DNA of 64,000 nt, from contig CBDHGL010000003.1 in NCBI GenBank assembly GCA_965263105.1, positions 2,356,001-2,420,000 on the forward strand, written 5' to 3'. The notes under the pieces are model-generated. The model was not told the DNA's origin. It made no database searches and was given only the letters and a program-made list of their open reading frames with translations. This document shows positions 8,747 through 18,275 of the stretch, piece after piece. The stretch comes from JBCCTX01 sp965263105 (lineage in GTDB: Bacteria; Bacteroidota; Bacteroidia; J057). Within the stretch, counting starts at the first letter, position 1. Each line of letters begins with the position of its first letter. The position numbers and the translations under genes are program-made.

Positions 8747-9733
8747 TTATTTACTCCACTCCCTCAATCCCAATAACTTTTCTCCTAGTTCACTTAATTG
8801 AGCCGTATCATATTTCTCCTGCTCCCAGTTTCGGGGATCGCCTGGAAAGGCATAGCCTTCTGGAGCTATTCTTTTCTTCCAGGAGTTAACTCTCCATTCC
8901 TTAAGTTCCTGATTTTCGGGCTGGGCTGGCATCATAGAAATATATTGGGCAATGCGAATTTTGTCTTGAGATCTATTGGGGCGAATTCCATGGGGTTCAG
9001 CACTATGGAAGATGAGTAAATCTCCCGCTTCAAGTGCTACCTTCACAAGTTTATCCTCCAGACCTGTGATATCAGGCTGAAAATGATTTCTGTCTGACGG
9101 CTGAGTGAGTTTCCAGGTATCGTAGTTGCGAAATAGCCAGGGAATACACTGAAATCCCCCCATTTCTTCATCGGTTTGATCTGCCAAGGCCAAAACACCC
9201 TGCACATTTTGGGGCTTGGTTTCTGGGTCATAATCCCAATGAATAAATCCTTTGTACTCAAATCCTGGGCGAATAGGGAAATTCAAATTAGCTCTATCTA
9301 TCGTTACCCATAGGTTTTCCATTCCCCAAATATCTACAAAGGCATCATAGACTCTTTGGGTTTGGCGGTTGTTCCATAAATGCTGGTGATTATATACTTC
9401 AACCATCCCAGTTCCTGCCAGCTCTTTCATTTTCATTTCAGCTCGGGCTTCTGTATACCAGGTGGAGGGATCTTTGGGATCTTTTTCTTCAAACTCCCAA
9501 AGGAAATCGGCAGTTGCTTGGGCCTGTTCTACTGGTACAGCATTTTTTATGACTACATAGCCGTTTTCTATCCAAAAACTCCAATCCTCCTCACTTAAAA
9601 CTCTAAGAGGAACGCCATTTGAACGATCATTGAGTTTAACCCTACTGCTTTTGGCAGTTGAAGGATTGCCTGGAATGTCCTTATGGGCATTATGAGGTAT
9701 CCTGGCTTTTGGGGGTACATTTTGTGGATTCAT
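8747..9733 (-). CDS. Phytanoyl-CoA dioxygenase-like Fe(II)/2-oxoglutarate oxygenase
   Basis: Non-haem iron, 2-oxoglutarate-dependent oxygenase of the PhyH family, 328 aa, cytoplasmic. The iron triad is visible as His165-x-Asp167 (GFIHWDYDP) and His248 (SAEPHGIRPNRS), with Arg254 a candidate 2-oxoglutarate anchor. The N-terminal 40 residues are rich in Pro/Asn and look disordered. Related bacterial proteins hydroxylate small molecules as varied as ectoine and phosphonates, so the name is a family label only. It is divergent from an AraC regulator 188 bp away and next to a sodium symporter, suggesting uptake and oxidation of one regulated substrate (inference). Confidence 0.88.
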   Translation of the reverse strand: MNPQNVPPKARIPHNAHKDIPGNPSTAKSSRVKLNDRSNGVPLRVLSEEDWSFWIENGYVVIKNAVPVEQAQATADFLWEFEEKDPKDPSTWYTEARAEMKMKELAGTGMVEVYNHQHLWNNRQTQRVYDAFVDIWGMENLWVTIDRANLNFPIRPGFEYKGFIHWDYDPETKPQNVQGVLALADQTDEEMGGFQCIPWLFRNYDTWKLTQPSDRNHFQPDITGLEDKLVKVALEAGDLLIFHSAEPHGIRPNRSQDKIRIAQYISMMPAQPENQELKEWRVNSWKKRIAPEGYAFPGDPRNWEQEKYDTAQLSELGEKLLGLREWSK

Positions 9734-9921
9734 AGTATCAAATTATGGTGATCTTGCTAGTAGATTATACAGACTCTTAGCGTTTTTGACTTTCTCAAAG
9801 CTGATATATCACAAAAGTAGGCTCACACATACTAATAGACTACCTGCATATTGGCATAAAATTGAATAACATTGATATTTTTTCCTGATTTTATCGCTAA
9901 TTTGGTATAAAAGGGTCAAAA

Positions 9922-10776
9922 ATGAAATTAAGGACGCAGTATGAATCCGTACAGCCTGACCAAAACAGGTCTTTTCGCTTATTGCGTAATCCCAATTTGA
10001 GTGATCTTTTCTATTGGCATTTTCACCCTGAATACGAGTTGGTTTACATCGTAGGGGCCAATGGGACACGCCATGTGGGAAAGCACGTCTCCACCTATTT
10101 TCACAGTGATTTGGTTCTCATTGGTAGTAATATTCCCCACCTAAATTTTGATTATGGAGTTAAGTCCCGCTACCAAAAAGTGGTTTTACAACTACATCCT
10201 TCATTTTGGAAGCATGCATTGGACAATTTTCCAGAACTTCAATCTATCATAGACCTATTTAAGAGATCACAAAGAGGCCTAGCTTTCTCAGGTAGGACGA
10301 AAGCGGAAGTGGGGGAGCGACTCTTGCATTTTCACGAGAAGGGACAATTCGAACAATTTTTGGAAGTCCTATCACTTCTCCAGGTATTGGCTCAAGCTGA
10401 AGAATCAGAGGAGCTTCATTCTGAACCCTTTATCAATTCTAATAGCCAAAAGGAACAAGAGCGATTGAGGAAAGTATATGCTTATATTGAGGAACATTTT
10501 CGGGAGAAAATTGAATTACAGGAAGTTGCAGACTTATCTAACTTGACTAAAGCTGCTTTTTGCCGCTACTTTAAACAAACTACGGGGAATACCTTTACCC
10601 AGTTTTTGAACCAGTATCGGATCAGCCAATCCAAGCGACTCCTGTTGATGGGAATGTCAGTCAGTATGGCCTGCTTTGAGAGTGGTTTTGAGAGTCTCTC
10701 TTATTTCAATCGTACGTTTAAGAAAATTGCTCAAGAAAATCCCAAAGATTTTAAGCAAAGACACAGGGGAGATTAA
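9922..10776 (+). CDS. AraC-family transcriptional regulator
   Basis: Cytoplasmic DNA-binding regulator, 284 aa. The N-terminal part is a cupin-like sensor domain (FYWHFHPEYELVYIVG, about 30-45, then IGSNIPHLNF). The C-terminal ~100 residues carry two helix-turn-helix motifs: KIELQEVADLSNLTKAAFCR and SVSMACFESGFESLSYFNRT, followed by the family ending PKDFKQRHRG. This arrangement is typical of sugar- or metabolite-responsive activators. It is transcribed divergently from the PhyH-like oxygenase gene and is the obvious candidate regulator of that gene and the symporter. No operator repeat was recognised in the 188-bp gap. Confidence 0.92.
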   Translation: MKLRTQYESVQPDQNRSFRLLRNPNLSDLFYWHFHPEYELVYIVGANGTRHVGKHVSTYFHSDLVLIGSNIPHLNFDYGVKSRYQKVVLQLHPSFWKHALDNFPELQSIIDLFKRSQRGLAFSGRTKAEVGERLLHFHEKGQFEQFLEVLSLLQVLAQAEESEELHSEPFINSNSQKEQERLRKVYAYIEEHFREKIELQEVADLSNLTKAAFCRYFKQTTGNTFTQFLNQYRISQSKRLLLMGMSVSMACFESGFESLSYFNRTFKKIAQENPKDFKQRHRGD

Positions 10777-10812
10777 GTAGTTCCCCTTTCCTTTGAATAC
10801 CTACTCAACTTA

Positions 10813-13800
10813 CTAAATGGGACTTTTGCTTTTTCTTCGATCTCGTTTGAATTGACGTCTGGCCTTGCGGTATTTACGTTTTTCCTCACGGTATTTTTCC
10901 TCTATTCCTCGCTGCTGATAAAACTTTTTCTTGTTGAATCTCAAGCGCAGTTGGTCCACCTGCTGTTCATCCGTGTACACTTCCACATATATTTTTTTTC
11001 CGGCATTTTCGTATCCTATTTTGGGGGGAGGAGAATTAGCCTCTCTACGTTTTAGGTTATTGATAGGAATGGAAACCCAAATACTGGTGCTATCCTGGTA
11101 GCTAAAAGTACCTTCTACAAACATAGAAAGGGCTGTCGATTGAACTTCCATACGGGGGATTTCGATTCGATTTCCTTTTATGGATATGGTATTGGTGATC
11201 GGGGCAAAATAGATGTCTTCAAACCGCGATCGACGGAAGACCTTGTCAGCTAAGTCTTCCAGGCGTTCAAAGCCTTTTACCTGGGCGTCTTCTACGAGGA
11301 AGAACAGGGTGCCCTGGGATTCTTCGGGAAGTAGTCCCACACTATCCTTTATGGCTCCAATAAAGACTCCATCCAGGCTCACTTTTCCCGCCATTTTCTC
11401 AATATTTCTAAAGGTACTTACATTGAAATAGTCAAAATCATCCATGAACTTAGCCAGATCAATTTCCTCTGTTTTAAAATTCAGGTAAAAAGGAGTTTCC
11501 TGATTCTTATTTAAATTAAATCTGGCGATAAGATCAGCGCTTCCTTCCCCATAACTAAGACCCGTACTATCCAGGACCAACGTGTGGTTTTCATCGAGTT
11601 GGACTCGGGAGTTTATTTCCTGGAATTGCAGTTTGTCATTATAGGTAAAAGTATCTACCACTAATTCTAGTATAGGATTAAAAGATTCATAGACCCCAAT
11701 GAGCGTATTTTTTAAGCCTTGCACCTCGCGATAAGTAGGATCTTGGGCACCTCCTTCAAAAAATCCCAAAAACTTATTCCAGGAAAGATGAGGGGAAGAA
11801 ATTTCTACTTCGGTACTTACGGGCTGGGTATTTTCTTCTATTACTAGGGCCCCAAAATTAGTTAGGTTTCCTCGAATATTGATTTCCTGCTCCAAAGAGT
11901 CGGAGTACATATTGAGGTCAAAATTTGCAACTTCTTCCTGGATCCCAAATTCAAGTTGCCGAATAGGAAAGGTGATCCCTACGGGTTTGTAAAAGATTTC
12001 CGTATCGTAAACCTTGAGGGTACTGACAGTTTCGTTTAGCAACTCTTCCAGGTCCTCAATATCTCCTGTATAGGCAAATTCGACGTCAAACCTTCCCCCT
12101 CGGAAGAAAAACTTTTCGTTATTAATAAAGTCGCTTATCAGTTGGGGTTCTCCTGAGATCTGAATTTGGGTACTTATGTAGGATTCACTGACAGTTTCAT
12201 TGAGTAAACTGTCGGGTTTGTAAGTGATGGTTCCTTTAGCTGACTTTCCATCATTGATGCTAAATGCAATCTTTCCTCTAGAGGAGTTGGGGACTAGTCC
12301 CACATGATCGTGGAGAACTCCCTCATGGGCGATGTTCAGACTGACATTGTCGGGTATGTTTTTGTTTTTCTTAAAATACTGAATATCAAAATAGTCAAAG
12401 GGAGGAAGGAGCTTTTGTAGGTTGACTTTCTCTGTATTAAGACAGAGTTCAAAGGGGGTGAGTTTGGGGTCTTCCAAATCCAGTACCAAACTCATCGTGA
12501 GGTGTCCCTCTTCATAATCGAAGTGTGTATCCTCCAATACCAGGGTATGAAGGTCTTTGTAGTAAAGGCTGCTCCTAAAATTGACCACCTCAAACTCATC
12601 GGAATAGATCAGTGTATCAATAGCAATATCCAAGTTGGGATGAAAACTGTCGTATAAACCAGATACAAATTGTTTTAGGGTTTCTGTTTTTTTTAGGAGG
12701 GGGGCTTTTTGGGAAGAATTTAATATACCCTGCTCCCCAAAAAGGTCAAGAAAGTCAATCCAACTCAGCTTTTTGGCCGTTATAGTGGCTGTACTAGTGG
12801 TCTTTCCCGGCTCTCGGTCAAAAATCAAATTGGGGAAGTTCTGGAGTCCTCCGGCAATAACAAACTCATTTTTTTGGGAGAAGGTATTGCTGACAATTTT
12901 GAATTGAGAATCTCCTGCAGCCTTATCTAGCCGTAATTCTCGGATGGGAAAAGAAACCTTTATGGGTGCATAAGATACCTCAAAATCTTTCAGTTGAAGG
13001 ATGGCATAGCTTCCCTTCAGAACATCCTCCATGCCATCATACTTCCCCTCATAGGTCATGTCCAAGGCAAATTTCCCTCTGTTGAAGATAAATTTTTCAT
13101 TTTCCAGTAGGTTGCTGAGCTGCTTGGGATAACCATCTCCTAGCAAAGCAATTTGAAAAGAGGCTGTGTCGGGTTGTTTTTTGGTAAATAAAGCATTTTG
13201 TGTAGAAAGATGTATCCCTTGAAAGGACGCTGTACCCTTATCTATCTCAATGCGAAAGTGCCTCTGAATGGGATTGATGCTGAGGGTATCTCCATAAATT
13301 CGGTTGACAAAGTGCCCTTTCATATACACACTGTCTAACTGATATTCCCAGATTCCTATAGGGGAATCCTGGATATCATATTCGATCTCTACCAAGGCAT
13401 GATTCCCCTTTACCAACCTGCCTTTAATAGTGGTATAGGAGTAAAAAGGAGCCAGTATATTATAATTTCTCAGTTCGTGCTGAATTCCAGGATTGAGCAA
13501 TTGGATGGAATTTCGAAACTGGGTGGCTTTATTTTCTAGCTTAAATTCAAAGAGACGTTCTCCCCCTGTTTGAAAAAATATTTCTGTTTGAAACAACTGT
13601 TCATTTACTGAAAGAGGAAAGGAAGGCATCGTTACATACTGGCTGTCAAGAGATATCACGCTGTTAAATGAACCAGAAATAGTAGCGTCTTTGAAAAATG
13701 CCCCTTTCTTAGGATTAAGTGTCATCTCTTCCATATGGACTTTCATATCCACCTCCGCCAAAATGGAATTATCTGCTAGATTTAGGGTTGCTGAAAGGTC

Positions 13801-14349
13801 TGGGATATGTCCTGCAACCCGTTGCTGTTCTTTTTGGTTTTCAATTTCTACGTCAAATTCATGTAGGTTAACCCTCAATATGTTCCTGGAAAGAGAGATT
13901 AGATTCTTCGAATTACTAGATTTTTTTTCAGATGAAGAAAACCCACTAAGTAAGCTTTTTAGGTTGTTGTAACCATCTGAAAGAGTCAATAGATGTAATT
14001 TCCCTCCTTGTATAGAAAGGCTTTTGGGGTCAAGCTGTCCTTTTAAGAGGGGGAGAAGGTAAAATCTTACGTTAATCTTTTGAGCTTCTATTAGGGGTGT
14101 TTGATGGGATTCAAACAAGGAATCCTCAACTACAACTTGCCTCAATTTTAAGGTCATGTAGGGAAAACTACTCCAGACATCAAAATTGGCTCGCTTGAAT
14201 GTAAGCGTCCCCAATTCTTTTCCACTTAAACTCTGAAGAATTTTAGTTCTCCCAGAATTAAGGTACACATTTACTCCTACTAATAGACCTATACCCAGGA
14301 GGACAAAGACTATAAAAAACTTCAAAAAGAATTTCAGCTTACGATTCAT
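10813..14349 (-). CDS. Giant AsmA-like envelope protein
   Basis: 1178-residue protein with an N-terminal membrane anchor (about residues 7-29, FFLKFFIVFVLLGIGLLVGV) followed by an AsmA-type region (GTLTFKRANFDVWSSFPYMT; LPLLKGQLDPKSLSIQGGKL). AsmA/TamB-like proteins span the periplasm and are linked to lipid or outer-membrane homeostasis. The middle and C-terminal parts are an internal duplication: FPIRELRLDKAAGDSQFKI / FPIRQLEFGIQEEVANFDL, then LSWIDFLDLFGEQG / LSWNKFLGFFEGGA, then HVGLVPNSSRGKIAF / SVGLLPEESQGTLFF. The last 40 residues are very basic (RRQFKRDRRKSKSP). It converges with the AraC gene. Exact role unknown; the fold assignment is by motif and architecture. Confidence 0.82.
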   Translation of the reverse strand: MNRKLKFFLKFFIVFVLLGIGLLVGVNVYLNSGRTKILQSLSGKELGTLTFKRANFDVWSSFPYMTLKLRQVVVEDSLFESHQTPLIEAQKINVRFYLLPLLKGQLDPKSLSIQGGKLHLLTLSDGYNNLKSLLSGFSSSEKKSSNSKNLISLSRNILRVNLHEFDVEIENQKEQQRVAGHIPDLSATLNLADNSILAEVDMKVHMEEMTLNPKKGAFFKDATISGSFNSVISLDSQYVTMPSFPLSVNEQLFQTEIFFQTGGERLFEFKLENKATQFRNSIQLLNPGIQHELRNYNILAPFYSYTTIKGRLVKGNHALVEIEYDIQDSPIGIWEYQLDSVYMKGHFVNRIYGDTLSINPIQRHFRIEIDKGTASFQGIHLSTQNALFTKKQPDTASFQIALLGDGYPKQLSNLLENEKFIFNRGKFALDMTYEGKYDGMEDVLKGSYAILQLKDFEVSYAPIKVSFPIRELRLDKAAGDSQFKIVSNTFSQKNEFVIAGGLQNFPNLIFDREPGKTTSTATITAKKLSWIDFLDLFGEQGILNSSQKAPLLKKTETLKQFVSGLYDSFHPNLDIAIDTLIYSDEFEVVNFRSSLYYKDLHTLVLEDTHFDYEEGHLTMSLVLDLEDPKLTPFELCLNTEKVNLQKLLPPFDYFDIQYFKKNKNIPDNVSLNIAHEGVLHDHVGLVPNSSRGKIAFSINDGKSAKGTITYKPDSLLNETVSESYISTQIQISGEPQLISDFINNEKFFFRGGRFDVEFAYTGDIEDLEELLNETVSTLKVYDTEIFYKPVGITFPIRQLEFGIQEEVANFDLNMYSDSLEQEINIRGNLTNFGALVIEENTQPVSTEVEISSPHLSWNKFLGFFEGGAQDPTYREVQGLKNTLIGVYESFNPILELVVDTFTYNDKLQFQEINSRVQLDENHTLVLDSTGLSYGEGSADLIARFNLNKNQETPFYLNFKTEEIDLAKFMDDFDYFNVSTFRNIEKMAGKVSLDGVFIGAIKDSVGLLPEESQGTLFFLVEDAQVKGFERLEDLADKVFRRSRFEDIYFAPITNTISIKGNRIEIPRMEVQSTALSMFVEGTFSYQDSTSIWVSIPINNLKRREANSPPPKIGYENAGKKIYVEVYTDEQQVDQLRLRFNKKKFYQQRGIEEKYREEKRKYRKARRQFKRDRRKSKSPI

Positions 14350-14588
14350 ATCGTAGGTTCAACACCATTCCAATTGATTGTAAGAATTCATTTTATAGAT
14401 AAATATACGTACAGAATGTAAAAACTATATCAATCGACCCTTTTTAATTACAAAGTTGCCAACTAGATAGAGAGTAATGGGCAAGCTAGAAATGGGGGTT
14501 AACATTCTATATTTTATGGTTAAATACAACGAAATTAGGTATGTAGGATATATCTTAGTTTTTGTTGGCAAATTTACTGTTAAAAAAA

Positions 14589-14596
14589 TATTTTTG
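14589..14596 (+). promoter_or_regulatory. Candidate Bacteroidota -7 box before the metalloprotease
   Basis: TATTTTTG matches the Bacteroidota TAnnTTTG element and lies 31 bp before the ATG at 14628. A TTTG at 14561-14564 could be the -33 element, but the spacing (24 bp) is longer than the usual 19-21, so this is tentative. The rest of the 278-bp gap (14350-14627) is A/T-rich and shows no gene I trust. Confidence 0.35.
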
Positions 14597-14627
14597 TAGG
14601 TAACTAAATGCCAATAACCCATACTGC

Positions 14628-17141
14628 ATGTTCCAAAAGGTTTTTTGCGTGTACTGTCTCCTTATTCTGGCTCCCGTTGCCCTGTTTAGCCAGAAGCTCA
14701 CTCCTGAATTTGAGGGAGTAAAACTCCTCCAAAAAGAGCGTAATAGAGGATTCTCAGAAGTTTCTGAGCTTCAGGAACGCTTATCATTCAGATCCCGGGC
14801 TACCTTAGATGAGCATTTTAATAGCTTTGAAGTTTTTCAGTTTTCGGCTGAAAAATTGCAAAGCTATCTATCTCGTCCCCAAGATACCTTTCACATAGTT
14901 CTTAATTTGGGGGATCAGCAATGGCCCTTAAAGTTGTATCCTAATGAAATGAGGAGAAAAAGCCTACGCTTATTATCTCGCTCTAAGGGGGTTTTGCCGT
15001 CTCGATCTGCCAACATAGCCTATAAGGGGAGGGTGCAACTTCCTGGGGGAGGGGCTGTTCGAATTTCTCTAGGGAAGAATGGCATGATGGGCTTTTTTAC
15101 AAGAAATGGAGAGAAAACATTTTTTGAAAGCCTTTCTAACTTTGGAACAAAGGAGATGAGAGAGGTGATCGTAGCCTATAAGGAATCCGCCCTTGTAGAT
15201 TCGACCTTTAGTTGTGCTGTTACTCAGTCGGAAGCATATGCAGAGCAAGTTAGGGGACAGGTTGAATCTCGTGCCATATGCCCAGATTATTACGAATTAG
15301 AGATCGCTACCGCTGCTACTTACGAAAGATATTTAGCTCAAGGTGCGTCTATTGGCGGCGTTAACCAACATATAATTGGCCTTCTCAACTTGGCTGAAGA
15401 AAACTATGAACCCTTAAAAGTAAAGTTTAAAGTTACAGAGCAGTTGGTTATAGACTGCGATAATTGCGAACCCTGGGGATCGACCAGCAATATACAGGAG
15501 TTATTGTCCAACTTCTCTAGTTGGGCACCTGGCGGATTTTCTGCAACCCATGATGTCGGAATGTGTTTTTTCAAAGGAGCAGGTTCCGGAACAGTTGGCT
15601 ATGCTTGGATTCGGGCTGTTTGTAATTCCAACTATCGCTATAGCGTGGTAGACCAGTTGTTCAGTACAACGGCTAATCGGGTCCTAATTGCCCATGAGTT
15701 AGGCCATAATTTTGGCGCCAACCACGATGCCAGTGGAGCCCCCTATATTATGGCCCCTTCCGTAAATTCTTCTACTCAATTTTCTCCTGCTTCTACCCAG
15801 GCGATGCAGAATCATATAGCTTCTCGTACCTGTTTATCCTGTATAGAGTCTACAGAGCCCTGTACCCCTCCAGTTGTATCGGTTACCCCTGGGAATGCAG
15901 AGTGTGAGAATGACCTGGGGCAGTTGACCTTTACCTTTTCTGACCAAGCCGGTAATAATACTTTTGAGTTTAGTTTGGATGGAGGTACTACCTATCCTTA
16001 TACTTCTCTAGATAATGCGGGTAGCCTTCTTATTCCAGCCCTCTCTCCTGGAGACTATTCCCCACGCGTAAGGATCGTTGGAACTACTTGTATGACGAGT
16101 TTGAATGATGTGTCAATTCAGCGCCTTCCCTCGCCTGTTGTCACAGCAATTTTTTCCCCTCCAAGCTGTGGAGGTACTGATGGGAGTATTACCTTTAATT
16201 TTGATGGAGGTGATGATGGTAATCAACTAGCGTTTAGTATTGATGGGGGAAGTACCTACCCTTATTCTACGGAGGATGACGAGGAATCTTTTGAAATTGC
16301 CAACTTAGGAATGGGAACTTACCAGCTTTGGGTGAGATGGGAAGATGATTCTTGCCCGACCGTGGTAGATACACTCGTATTACAAGAAGTTTCAACCTTT
16401 GCCCAGTGCGACGACCAAGATGCTAATACCATCAATGACCGATATGATGAAAACTGTGTTTGTAAAGGGGAATTTAATAGTGCTCAGGCACAGGTAAGAG
16501 TGCTTTTTGAGGGATTTTATAAAGTGAACGGGGATACTATGACTTCTGAATTGAACAATCTTGGATTGGTTCCCAATGGCCAACCTTATGGAATTGCCCC
16601 ATTCTTATATGAAGGTTCTGAGAATGTGGAGACACTAGGAGATAGCCTCGTGGATTGGGTCTTAATAGAAGTTCGAGATACGGCAGACATTGACCAGGTA
16701 CTAGCCAGTCAGGCGGTTTGGGTATCGAAGCAGGGTTGGCTTCATAGTATATCTGGGAGTCCAGGGATACGCTTTGATGGACTAGCTGCTTCTGATTACT
16801 ATCTAGCGGTATTTCATAAAGGACACTTAGGCGTTATTTCTGCTAGCCCTATCCCCTTTAACTTATCCTCACCTGCCTATGACTTTACCCTTTCTGTTAG
16901 CCAGGCTAGGGGATTGGGTCAGTTAAAGTTAATTGGGACTCGATACTGCTTATTTGCTGGAGATTTTGATGGAAGCGGGATTCTCAATAACTTGGATTTT
17001 AACCTCTGGCGTCAAAATCCCGCTGCTACGAATCAGTATCTCCCAATTGACGCCGATGGAAATGGAATTATCAACAACTTGGATTACAACTTTTGGAGCG
17101 CAAACGGAAGTAAGTTGGGGGATGCTGCCATCCAGAAATGA
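14628..17141 (+). CDS. Secreted reprolysin-like metalloprotease with SprB-like repeats and dockerin-like tail
   Basis: 837-aa exported protein. Residues 1-21 are a signal peptide ending ALFSQ. The zinc motif HELGHNFGANHD gives ligands His356, His360 and His366 with catalytic Glu357; IMAPSVNSSTQFSP about ten residues on is a likely Met-turn, placing it in the metzincin (M12B/reprolysin-like) group. After a Cys pair (CLSCIES) come two similar ~75-residue modules sharing FSLDGGTTYPYT / FSIDGGSTYPYS, resembling SprB repeats. The last ~60 residues hold two Ca-binding dockerin-like repeats, DFDGSGILNNLDFNLW and DADGNGIINNLDYNFW. No T9SS C-terminal domain is obvious. Its stop overlaps the next ATG by four bases, implying translational coupling. 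Confidence 0.9.
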   Translation: MFQKVFCVYCLLILAPVALFSQKLTPEFEGVKLLQKERNRGFSEVSELQERLSFRSRATLDEHFNSFEVFQFSAEKLQSYLSRPQDTFHIVLNLGDQQWPLKLYPNEMRRKSLRLLSRSKGVLPSRSANIAYKGRVQLPGGGAVRISLGKNGMMGFFTRNGEKTFFESLSNFGTKEMREVIVAYKESALVDSTFSCAVTQSEAYAEQVRGQVESRAICPDYYELEIATAATYERYLAQGASIGGVNQHIIGLLNLAEENYEPLKVKFKVTEQLVIDCDNCEPWGSTSNIQELLSNFSSWAPGGFSATHDVGMCFFKGAGSGTVGYAWIRAVCNSNYRYSVVDQLFSTTANRVLIAHELGHNFGANHDASGAPYIMAPSVNSSTQFSPASTQAMQNHIASRTCLSCIESTEPCTPPVVSVTPGNAECENDLGQLTFTFSDQAGNNTFEFSLDGGTTYPYTSLDNAGSLLIPALSPGDYSPRVRIVGTTCMTSLNDVSIQRLPSPVVTAIFSPPSCGGTDGSITFNFDGGDDGNQLAFSIDGGSTYPYSTEDDEESFEIANLGMGTYQLWVRWEDDSCPTVVDTLVLQEVSTFAQCDDQDANTINDRYDENCVCKGEFNSAQAQVRVLFEGFYKVNGDTMTSELNNLGLVPNGQPYGIAPFLYEGSENVETLGDSLVDWVLIEVRDTADIDQVLASQAVWVSKQGWLHSISGSPGIRFDGLAASDYYLAVFHKGHLGVISASPIPFNLSSPAYDFTLSVSQARGLGQLKLIGTRYCLFAGDFDGSGILNNLDFNLWRQNPAATNQYLPIDADGNGIINNLDYNFWSANGSKLGDAAIQK

Positions 17142-18244
17142 ACAAATTTTTCCGAACCTATTTACTTCCCGGCCTGATTTTTCAATCCATTACCATTGGT
17201 GGCGGCTACGGGACAGGTCGCGAATTAGTAGAGTTTTTCCTACTCAGGGGACCCATGAATGGCTTGAAAGGGATGTTGGTGGCTGCCTTGATCTGGAGCT
17301 TGATCCTCTCCGTAACATTTGAACTGGCTCGACTGTCTCAGAGTTATAACTACAGGGATTTTATTCGGGTATTACTGGGAAAATTTTGGTGGGCATATGA
17401 ACTCGTATATGCCTTGGGAATGATTTTGGTCGTCTCTGTTGTCGGATCTGCATCAGGGGAGATTCTAACCGAAATATTTGGCACTCCTCAACTTGCTGGA
17501 ATTATCTTGATGTGTGTAGGAGTAGGGATCTTGGCCTATGCCGGTAGTGTGTGGATAGAAAGAGTCTTAAGTTTTTGGTCTCTGGCCCTATATGTATTCT
17601 ATTTTGTATTGGTTATCCTTTTTCTGAATACCTTTTCTACGGAAATACAAGCAGCCCTGCAAAGTACTGACGGAGATGGAGCCTGGTTGTTAGGAGGGAT
17701 AAAATATGCCGCATATAATGTGGGCATCGTACCAGCAATGCTGTATGTGGTTCGACATTTGGACACCCAAAAAGAAGCTTTGTACTCAGGACTTATTGCG
17801 GGAGTGATCACAATGGTTCCTGGTGTGTTTATTTATTTGGCCATGTTAAGTCAGTATCCTGGTATAGAGCAAGAAATAATCCCAGCAAATTACCTTATGG
17901 GCCAATTGGGTATACCAGGATTTCAATTGGTATTCCAAATAATCCTATTTGGCACCTTAATAGAAACGGGTGTAGGGATAATTCATGGCTTCAATGAACG
18001 GATTGCTTCCGTAATTCAGGAGAAAGGACAAAGTTTTTCTGGATGGAGCAGGCTCATTATGGCTTTTGTCATCTTGCTATTAGCCATATTTCTGGCGGAT
18101 GAGGTGGGCTTAGTGGGGCTCATTGCAAAAGGCTATGGGGCACTTACCTGGGGCTATTGGCTGGTTTTTCTCCTGCCCGTATTGACCTATGGCGTTTACC
18201 TTATTCGGACAAGGAAAATGAATAAAGGCCCTCTCAAAAATTGA
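17138..18244 (+). CDS. YkvI-type polytopic membrane protein
   Basis: 368-residue inner-membrane protein with about ten hydrophobic segments. The N-terminus (LLPGLIFQSITIGGGYGTGRELVEFF) and the GIVPAMLYVVRHLD region match the COG3949/YkvI group of LeuT-fold-like membrane proteins, whose substrate is unknown. It overlaps the protease stop codon by ATGA and so is probably co-translated with it, an unexpected pairing. Start chosen from this overlap and the good N-terminal motif. A bidirectional terminator hairpin covers its last codons. Confidence 0.85.
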   Translation: MNKFFRTYLLPGLIFQSITIGGGYGTGRELVEFFLLRGPMNGLKGMLVAALIWSLILSVTFELARLSQSYNYRDFIRVLLGKFWWAYELVYALGMILVVSVVGSASGEILTEIFGTPQLAGIILMCVGVGILAYAGSVWIERVLSFWSLALYVFYFVLVILFLNTFSTEIQAALQSTDGDGAWLLGGIKYAAYNVGIVPAMLYVVRHLDTQKEALYSGLIAGVITMVPGVFIYLAMLSQYPGIEQEIIPANYLMGQLGIPGFQLVFQIILFGTLIETGVGIIHGFNERIASVIQEKGQSFSGWSRLIMAFVILLLAIFLADEVGLVGLIAKGYGALTWGYWLVFLLPVLTYGVYLIRTRKMNKGPLKN

Positions 18245-18261
18245 GACGACCTTTATTCATT
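18217..18261. terminator. Bidirectional intrinsic terminator between ykvI-like gene and mscL
   Basis: AATGAATAAAGG (18217-18228) pairs with CCTTTATTCATT (18250-18261); an inner CTCTCA/TGAGA stem adds to it. Because the two genes converge here, the A/T-rich outer arms give U-rich tails in both directions. It overlaps the last nine codons of the upstream gene. Confidence 0.8.
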
Positions 18262-18275
18262 ATTTTGAAGAAAAT

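Noticed and set aside
14425..14622. 65-codon open frame upstream of the metalloprotease
   Set aside because: A/T-rich promoter region, composition unlike a protein, antisense to the likely promoter.
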